64,000 nucleotides of DNA, taken from contig CACIQQ010000001.1 in the NCBI GenBank assembly GCA_902588835.1, forward strand, positions 1 through 64,000, read 5' to 3'. Every line of letters begins with the position of its first letter. Positions within the stretch are counted from its first letter, which is position 1. A program made the position numbers and the translations under genes. Origin of the DNA: an uncultured Pelagibacteraceae bacterium (GTDB taxonomy: Bacteria > Pseudomonadota > Alphaproteobacteria > Pelagibacterales > Pelagibacteraceae). Shown here piece by piece: positions 59,037 through 64,000 of the stretch. The notes below the pieces were generated by a model. The model was not told the DNA's origin and did not search any database. It saw only the letters and a program-made list of their open reading frames with translations.

Positions 59037-60142
59037 AAAATTTTCCAATTATAAGATCACGTAGACTTAGAAGCACACCTTACACAGAAAGAATAGAAGC
59101 CCACGGTGTTAGCGGATATACAGTTTATAATCATATGCTATTACCAGTATCTTTCAAATCAATTGAAGATGACTACAATCATTTAAAAAAGTATGTTCAA
59201 GTTTGGGATGTTGCTGCGGAAAGGCAGGTAGAAATATCAGGCAAAGACTCAGCAGAACTTGTTCAATTAATGACATGTAGAGATTTATCTAAATCTAAAA
59301 TTGGAAAATGCTACTACGCTCCATTAATTGACCAAGAAGGACTTTTGGTAAATGATCCAATAATAAATAAACTTGAAAATGATAGATGGTGGCTTTCAAT
59401 TGCAGACTCTGATGTTATTTTTTTTGCGAAAGGCTTGGCTGCAGGACATAATTTTGATGTCAAAATTCATGAGCCAAATGTAAACATACTTGCTATTCAA
59501 GGTCCTCTATCAGACGACTTAATGGCCAAGTTGTTTGGTGATGAAATCAGACAACTAAAATTTTTCAATTTTAAATACTTTGAATTTAAACAAAATAAAT
59601 ATTTTGTAGCAAGATCAGGTTGGTCGAAACAAGGGGGATTTGAGGTATATGTTGAGAATGATATTGCTGGTCAAAAATTATATGATGGCTTATTTGAACA
59701 TGGCAAGGAATTGAATGTCAGAGCTGGTTGCCCAAATCTAATTGAAAGAATTGAGTCAGCGCTTTTATCGTATGGAAATGATTTTGATAATGGAGATAAC
59801 CCATTTGAAGCAAATTTCGATAAGTATATAAATTTAGATACTGATGTAAAATTTCTAGGGAAGGAAAAATTACAAAAAATTAAAAAAGATGGAGTTTCTA
59901 GAAAATTAATGGGAGTTAAAATTGATCATAATGAAATCAATATGAGCAAAGAAAAAGAATTGTTCGATGAAAAGAATAATATTGTTGGATATATAAGATC
60001 AGCCGCTTATTCTCCAAATTTTAAAAAGATTATTGGTATTGCAATGATTAATAAACCTTATTGGGATAGCAAAAACCAATTTAAAATCGAAATTAAAGAT
60101 AAAATATATTTAGGAACAGTTTGCGATTTACCCTTCATCTAG
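59033..60142 (+). CDS. dmdA: dimethylsulfoniopropionate demethylase DmdA (GcvT/aminomethyltransferase superfamily)
   Basis: [83 protein letters not shown]; 369 aa; dmdBC neighbourhood. Confidence 0.93.
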   Translation: MKNFPIIRSRRLRSTPYTERIEAHGVSGYTVYNHMLLPVSFKSIEDDYNHLKKYVQVWDVAAERQVEISGKDSAELVQLMTCRDLSKSKIGKCYYAPLIDQEGLLVNDPIINKLENDRWWLSIADSDVIFFAKGLAAGHNFDVKIHEPNVNILAIQGPLSDDLMAKLFGDEIRQLKFFNFKYFEFKQNKYFVARSGWSKQGGFEVYVENDIAGQKLYDGLFEHGKELNVRAGCPNLIERIESALLSYGNDFDNGDNPFEANFDKYINLDTDVKFLGKEKLQKIKKDGVSRKLMGVKIDHNEINMSKEKELFDEKNNIVGYIRSAAYSPNFKKIIGIAMINKPYWDSKNQFKIEIKDKIYLGTVCDLPFI

Positions 60143-60157
60143 TATAAGTTAATCATC

Positions 60158-61150
60158 ATGAATATTGCAATAGTAGGTGCCACAGGAAATGTGGGTAGAA
60201 AGATTATTGAAGTTTTACATAATAAAAAAATTTCAATTGATAATCTATATTTTGTAGCATCATCTAATAGTGCCGGAACCACACTTAATTTTGGCGATAA
60301 AAAAATTAAAGTTGAAAATTTGGAAAAATTTGATTTTTCTAAAGTGAATATTTCTTTTTTTTCAGCAGGAAAAACAATTTCTGAAAAATATGTTCCTTTA
60401 GCAGCAAAACATTCAGTTGTAATTGATAATTCAAGTTTTTTTAGAATGGATCCTGACGTTCCTTTGATAGTTCCTCAGGTAAATAAAGACCATTTAAAAA
60501 ACGTTAAAAAAAATATAATAGCTAATCCCAACTGTTCAACTGCGCAGCTTGTCATTGTTTTGAAATCACTGAATGATGCTTTCAAAATTAAAAGAATAGT
60601 GATTTCCACTTATCAATCAACTTCCGGAGCTGGAAAAAAACCTATGGATGAATTGATTGATCAAACAAAATCGATATTGAATAACAAAAATTTTGAAGTT
60701 AAAAATTTCACAAAACAAATCGCATTTAATGCAATACCTCATATAGATAGTTTTTCTGACGATGGTTACACTAAAGAAGAACTAAAAATGATTAGAGAAA
60801 CTAATAAAATTTTGGATACAAAAATTGATATTACCGCAACATGTGTCAGAATTCCTGTGCTCGTTTCCCATGCAGAGTCGGTAAATATTGAATTTGAAAA
60901 TGATTTTACAATAAAAAAAGTAAAAGAACTATTAAACACGTCAGAGGGCTGTAAAGTGGTTGATGAGAATTCTGATGGTGGGTACATCACACCAATAGAT
61001 GCAGAGGGTAAAAATGAAACATTTATTTCAAGAATTAGAAAAGATAATAGTAAAAAAAATTCTTTAAATATGTGGATTGTTTCTGATAATTTATTAAGGG
61101 GCGCAGCTTTAAATGCCGTTGAAATCGCTGAGGCATATATTAAAAGATAA
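60158..61150 (+). CDS. asd: aspartate-semialdehyde dehydrogenase
   Basis: IAIVGATGNVGRKIIEVL, VDNSSFFRMDPDVPLIVPQVN-like segment, ANPNCSTAQL, STYQSTSGAGKKPMDEL. Confidence 0.96.
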   Translation: MNIAIVGATGNVGRKIIEVLHNKKISIDNLYFVASSNSAGTTLNFGDKKIKVENLEKFDFSKVNISFFSAGKTISEKYVPLAAKHSVVIDNSSFFRMDPDVPLIVPQVNKDHLKNVKKNIIANPNCSTAQLVIVLKSLNDAFKIKRIVISTYQSTSGAGKKPMDELIDQTKSILNNKNFEVKNFTKQIAFNAIPHIDSFSDDGYTKEELKMIRETNKILDTKIDITATCVRIPVLVSHAESVNIEFENDFTIKKVKELLNTSEGCKVVDENSDGGYITPIDAEGKNETFISRIRKDNSKKNSLNMWIVSDNLLRGAALNAVEIAEAYIKR

Positions 61151-61152
61151 TT

Positions 61153-61539
61153 ATGAAAGAAAATAATCCATTATCCCCTCATATACAGATATACAATTGG
61201 CACGTATCATCTCTTGTATCTATTTCACACCGAATAACAGGTATTGTAAATTATTTTCTCTCAATTTTTATTTGTATTTGGGCAAGTAGTTTATTTTTTG
61301 GTGAGGGTGCCTATGAAATTTTTAAACTATTTTTAAATTCAATATTTGGAAAATTTTTTATTATTGGATTTATATGGTCTTATGTGTTTCAAATTTTAAG
61401 TGAAATAAGACATTGGTTTTGGGATATTGGTTTGGGTTTTGAATTGAAAACAACAAAAGTAACTGGGCTTTTAGTTATTTTTGGTTCTTTTCTATTAACA
61501 ATATTAATCTATTCTTCAAGGGGTTTACTACCAATATGA
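61153..61539 (+). CDS. sdhC: succinate dehydrogenase cytochrome b556 subunit
   Basis: NPLSPHIQIYNWHVSSLVSISHRITGIVNYFLS; upstream of sdhD/sdhA. Confidence 0.95.
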   Translation: MKENNPLSPHIQIYNWHVSSLVSISHRITGIVNYFLSIFICIWASSLFFGEGAYEIFKLFLNSIFGKFFIIGFIWSYVFQILSEIRHWFWDIGLGFELKTTKVTGLLVIFGSFLLTILIYSSRGLLPI

Positions 61540-61859
61540 TCAAAGCAACAAAAAAATGGCTTTTTTTAAAAGTATCATCTTTAATAATGGTGCCTTTAAT
61601 GTTTTGGTTTTTATTAAATTTTGTTTCACTTCATGATTCAAGTTATAATGAAGTCTTAGCATTTTTATCTTCTCAACCATCAAAATTATTTTTTTCTTTA
61701 TTTCTTGTCTCAATTTTTTTTTATTCAGCTTTGAGCATAAGTGAAGTTTTTGAGGACTATATTCATGTAGAGAGCACTAAAAAGCTTCTAAATATTGGTG
61801 TTTTTTTGTCATCTTTGATTATTCCATTATTTACAATAATACTTATATCTAACTTATAA
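61536..61859 (+). CDS. sdhD: succinate dehydrogenase membrane anchor subunit
   Basis: Three TM segments; SISEVFEDYIHVESTKKLLNIGVF; between sdhC and sdhA. Confidence 0.9.
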   Translation: MIKATKKWLFLKVSSLIMVPLMFWFLLNFVSLHDSSYNEVLAFLSSQPSKLFFSLFLVSIFFYSALSISEVFEDYIHVESTKKLLNIGVFLSSLIIPLFTIILISNL

Positions 61860-61862
61860 ATT

Positions 61863-63638
61863 ATGAAATCTTACAAAATTATTGACCATGAATACGATGT
61901 AGTTGTTTTAGGTGCAGGAGGTTCTGGTTTAAGAGCAGCGGTTGGATTAAGCGAAGCAGGATTAAAAACTGCATGCGTCTCTAAAGTTTTCCCAACAAGA
62001 AGTCACACTTCTGCAGCACAAGGTGGCATCTCAGCAGCTCTAGGTAATATGGGTGAAGATGATTGGAGATGGCATATGTACGATACAGTCAAAGGTTCAG
62101 ATTGGTTAGGTGATCAAGATTGTATCGAGTATTTGTGTAAAGAAGCTCCAAGAGCAGTTTTAGAATTAGAAAAATATGGTGTTCCTTTCAGCAGGACTGA
62201 AGATGGAAAAATATATCAGCGTCCTTTCGGAGGAATGACAAAGAATTATGGTAACGAGCCTGTTCAAAGAACTTGCGCTGCTGCAGATAGAACTGGCCAC
62301 GCTATTTTGCATACCTTATATGGTCAGGCTTTAAAACATAACACAGAATTTTTCATTGAATATTTTGCATTAGATCTTTTAATGAAAGATGGTCAGTGCA
62401 AAGGATTAATTGCTTGGAATTTGAATGATGGAACTATTCATAGATTTAGATCTCACATAACAATAATTGCAACGGGCGGTTATGGAAAAGTTTATTACTC
62501 AGCAACTTCAGCTCATACATGCACTGGAGATGGAAATGCTATGGTGCTTAGAGCAGGCTTACCTTTACAGGATATGGAGTTCGTCCAATTTCATCCAACA
62601 GGAATTTATGGTCATGGAACTTTAATTTCAGAAGGTGTGAGGGGCGAAGGTGGTTATTTAGTAAATTCCAAAGGCGAAAGATTTATGGAAAGATATGCTC
62701 CAAAAGCTAAAGATCTTGCCTCAAGAGATGTTGTAAGTAGATCAATTGCGGTTGAAATTAATGAAGGTAGAGGGGTTGGAAATGAAAAAGATCACGTGCA
62801 CTTACATTTAAACCATTTAGATCCAAAAGTTATAGAAGAAAGACTACCAGGTATATCAGAGTCCTCAAGATTATTTGCGAATGTAGACGTAACAAAAGAA
62901 CCTATACCAGTAGTTCCAACTGTCCATTATAATATGGGAGGTATCCCTACAAATTATAAAGCTGAAGTTTTAACTTTAAATGGATCAGAAAAAACTGTTC
63001 CAGGATTAATGGCAATTGGTGAAGCAGCTTGTGTGTCTGTTCATGGAGCTAACAGGCTCGGATCAAACTCTTTAATTGATCTAGTTGTTTTTGGAAGAGC
63101 TGCAGCTAAGCGCGCAGCAGAGTTGGTAAAACCAGGTACACCCCATGAGGAAATTTCACAGTCTGAGACTGATAAATGTTTAGAAAGATTTGATAGACTT
63201 AGAAATGCATCTGGCACAAATAATACTGCAGATTTAAGATTAGCAATGCAAAAAACAATGCAGTCTAAGTGTGCTGTTTTCAGAACTGAAAAAACTTTAA
63301 AAGAGGGCGTAAATGAAATTAGAAAACCTTTTGAGGGTATGGATGACCTTTCTGTAAAAGATAAGTCTCTAATTTTTAATACTGATCTTGTAGAAACATT
63401 AGAATTCGATAATTTGATTAGACAAGCGATAACTACAATGGACTCTGCTTATCACAGAAAAGAAAGTAGAGGAGCTCATGCTAGAGAAGATTTTCCAAAG
63501 CGAAATGATGAAAAATTTATGCAGCATACATTATCTTGGTGTGATGGCAAAAAAACTAAGATTGACTATAGACCTGTCCACAGATCTACACTATCAAATG
63601 ATGTACAGTACTTTCCCCCACAAGAAAGAGTTTATTAA
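61863..63638 (+). CDS. sdhA: succinate dehydrogenase flavoprotein subunit
   Basis: [98 protein letters not shown]. Confidence 0.98.
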   Translation: MKSYKIIDHEYDVVVLGAGGSGLRAAVGLSEAGLKTACVSKVFPTRSHTSAAQGGISAALGNMGEDDWRWHMYDTVKGSDWLGDQDCIEYLCKEAPRAVLELEKYGVPFSRTEDGKIYQRPFGGMTKNYGNEPVQRTCAAADRTGHAILHTLYGQALKHNTEFFIEYFALDLLMKDGQCKGLIAWNLNDGTIHRFRSHITIIATGGYGKVYYSATSAHTCTGDGNAMVLRAGLPLQDMEFVQFHPTGIYGHGTLISEGVRGEGGYLVNSKGERFMERYAPKAKDLASRDVVSRSIAVEINEGRGVGNEKDHVHLHLNHLDPKVIEERLPGISESSRLFANVDVTKEPIPVVPTVHYNMGGIPTNYKAEVLTLNGSEKTVPGLMAIGEAACVSVHGANRLGSNSLIDLVVFGRAAAKRAAELVKPGTPHEEISQSETDKCLERFDRLRNASGTNNTADLRLAMQKTMQSKCAVFRTEKTLKEGVNEIRKPFEGMDDLSVKDKSLIFNTDLVETLEFDNLIRQAITTMDSAYHRKESRGAHAREDFPKRNDEKFMQHTLSWCDGKKTKIDYRPVHRSTLSNDVQYFPPQERVY

Positions 63639-64000
63639 TGGTTCAGATAAACTTGCCACAAAATTCTAAAGTTGAAAAAGGCAAGTATTTTAAGGATAAA
63701 ACCGGTTCCAAAAATATTCGTAAAGTGAACATATATAGATGGGATCCATCTACAGGAAAAAATCCAAGGATCGATACTTATGAAGTAGATATGGATAATT
63801 GTCCTTCAAAAGTTTTAGATTTGTTGAACAAAATTAAAAATGAAATAGATCCATCAATTGCTTACAGAAGATCATGTGCACATGGAGTATGTGGATCATG
63901 CGCTATGAATATGGATGGAAAAAACGGGTTAGCTTGTACGAAGCCACACGCTGAAATTAAAGGAGATATAAATATCTATCCATTACCACATTTAAAAGTT
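63638..64000 (+). CDS. sdhB: succinate dehydrogenase iron-sulfur subunit (truncated by window end)
   Basis: ATG overlaps sdhA TAA; VNIYRWDPSTGKNPRIDTYEVD, SIAYRRSCAHGVCGSCAMNMDGKNGLACTK. Confidence 0.95.
   Translation, partial: MVQINLPQNSKVEKGKYFKDKTGSKNIRKVNIYRWDPSTGKNPRIDTYEVDMDNCPSKVLDLLNKIKNEIDPSIAYRRSCAHGVCGSCAMNMDGKNGLACTKPHAEIKGDINIYPLPHLKV

Noticed and set aside
1-64000. CRISPR arrays, transposases, prophage or integron signatures
   Set aside because: No regularly spaced direct repeats, transposase or phage structural motifs were seen; gene content is core metabolic.

Overview
This AT-rich, very gene-dense 64 kb window looks like a SAR11/Pelagibacter-type alphaproteobacterial chromosome (inferred from gene content, composition and very short spacers). 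It is mostly core metabolism. Main blocks: ubiH-like end; tRNA-Gly(GCC)-phhB; purH/heparinase-like/rpe; SSS symporter pair and acs; tsaD/hemCD/mscS/folD; a glycan/photolyase region with two unusual photolyase-family proteins plus an unannotated DUF2256-like small protein; argG; a ccmCDEFGH operon lacking adjacent ccmAB; a 2-hydroxyacid oxidation/TRAP transporter cluster; ftsY/dapF; ffh-rpsP-trmD-rplS-leuCDB; a DMSP demethylation operon (dmdC-dmdB-alpha/beta hydrolase-dmdA); asd; and sdhCDA(B). No CRISPR, transposon or prophage was seen. The strongest unexplained signal is a compact, GC-richer, multi-hairpin segment directly upstream of ffh (about 48583-48682). It includes a GAAA-capped hairpin, mutually exclusive helices, a possible pseudoknot, and a 5' segment complementary to the ffh Shine-Dalgarno, so it resembles a structured regulatory leader. 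Other leads are a photolyase-family protein with an N-terminal FAD domain and a C-terminal alpha/beta-like domain, an Acs with a polybasic N-terminal tail, a canonical EF-hand loop in an SSS symporter, and E/K-rich tails on two ribosomal proteins of one operon. All calls are by eye from sequence; no searches or folding were run.
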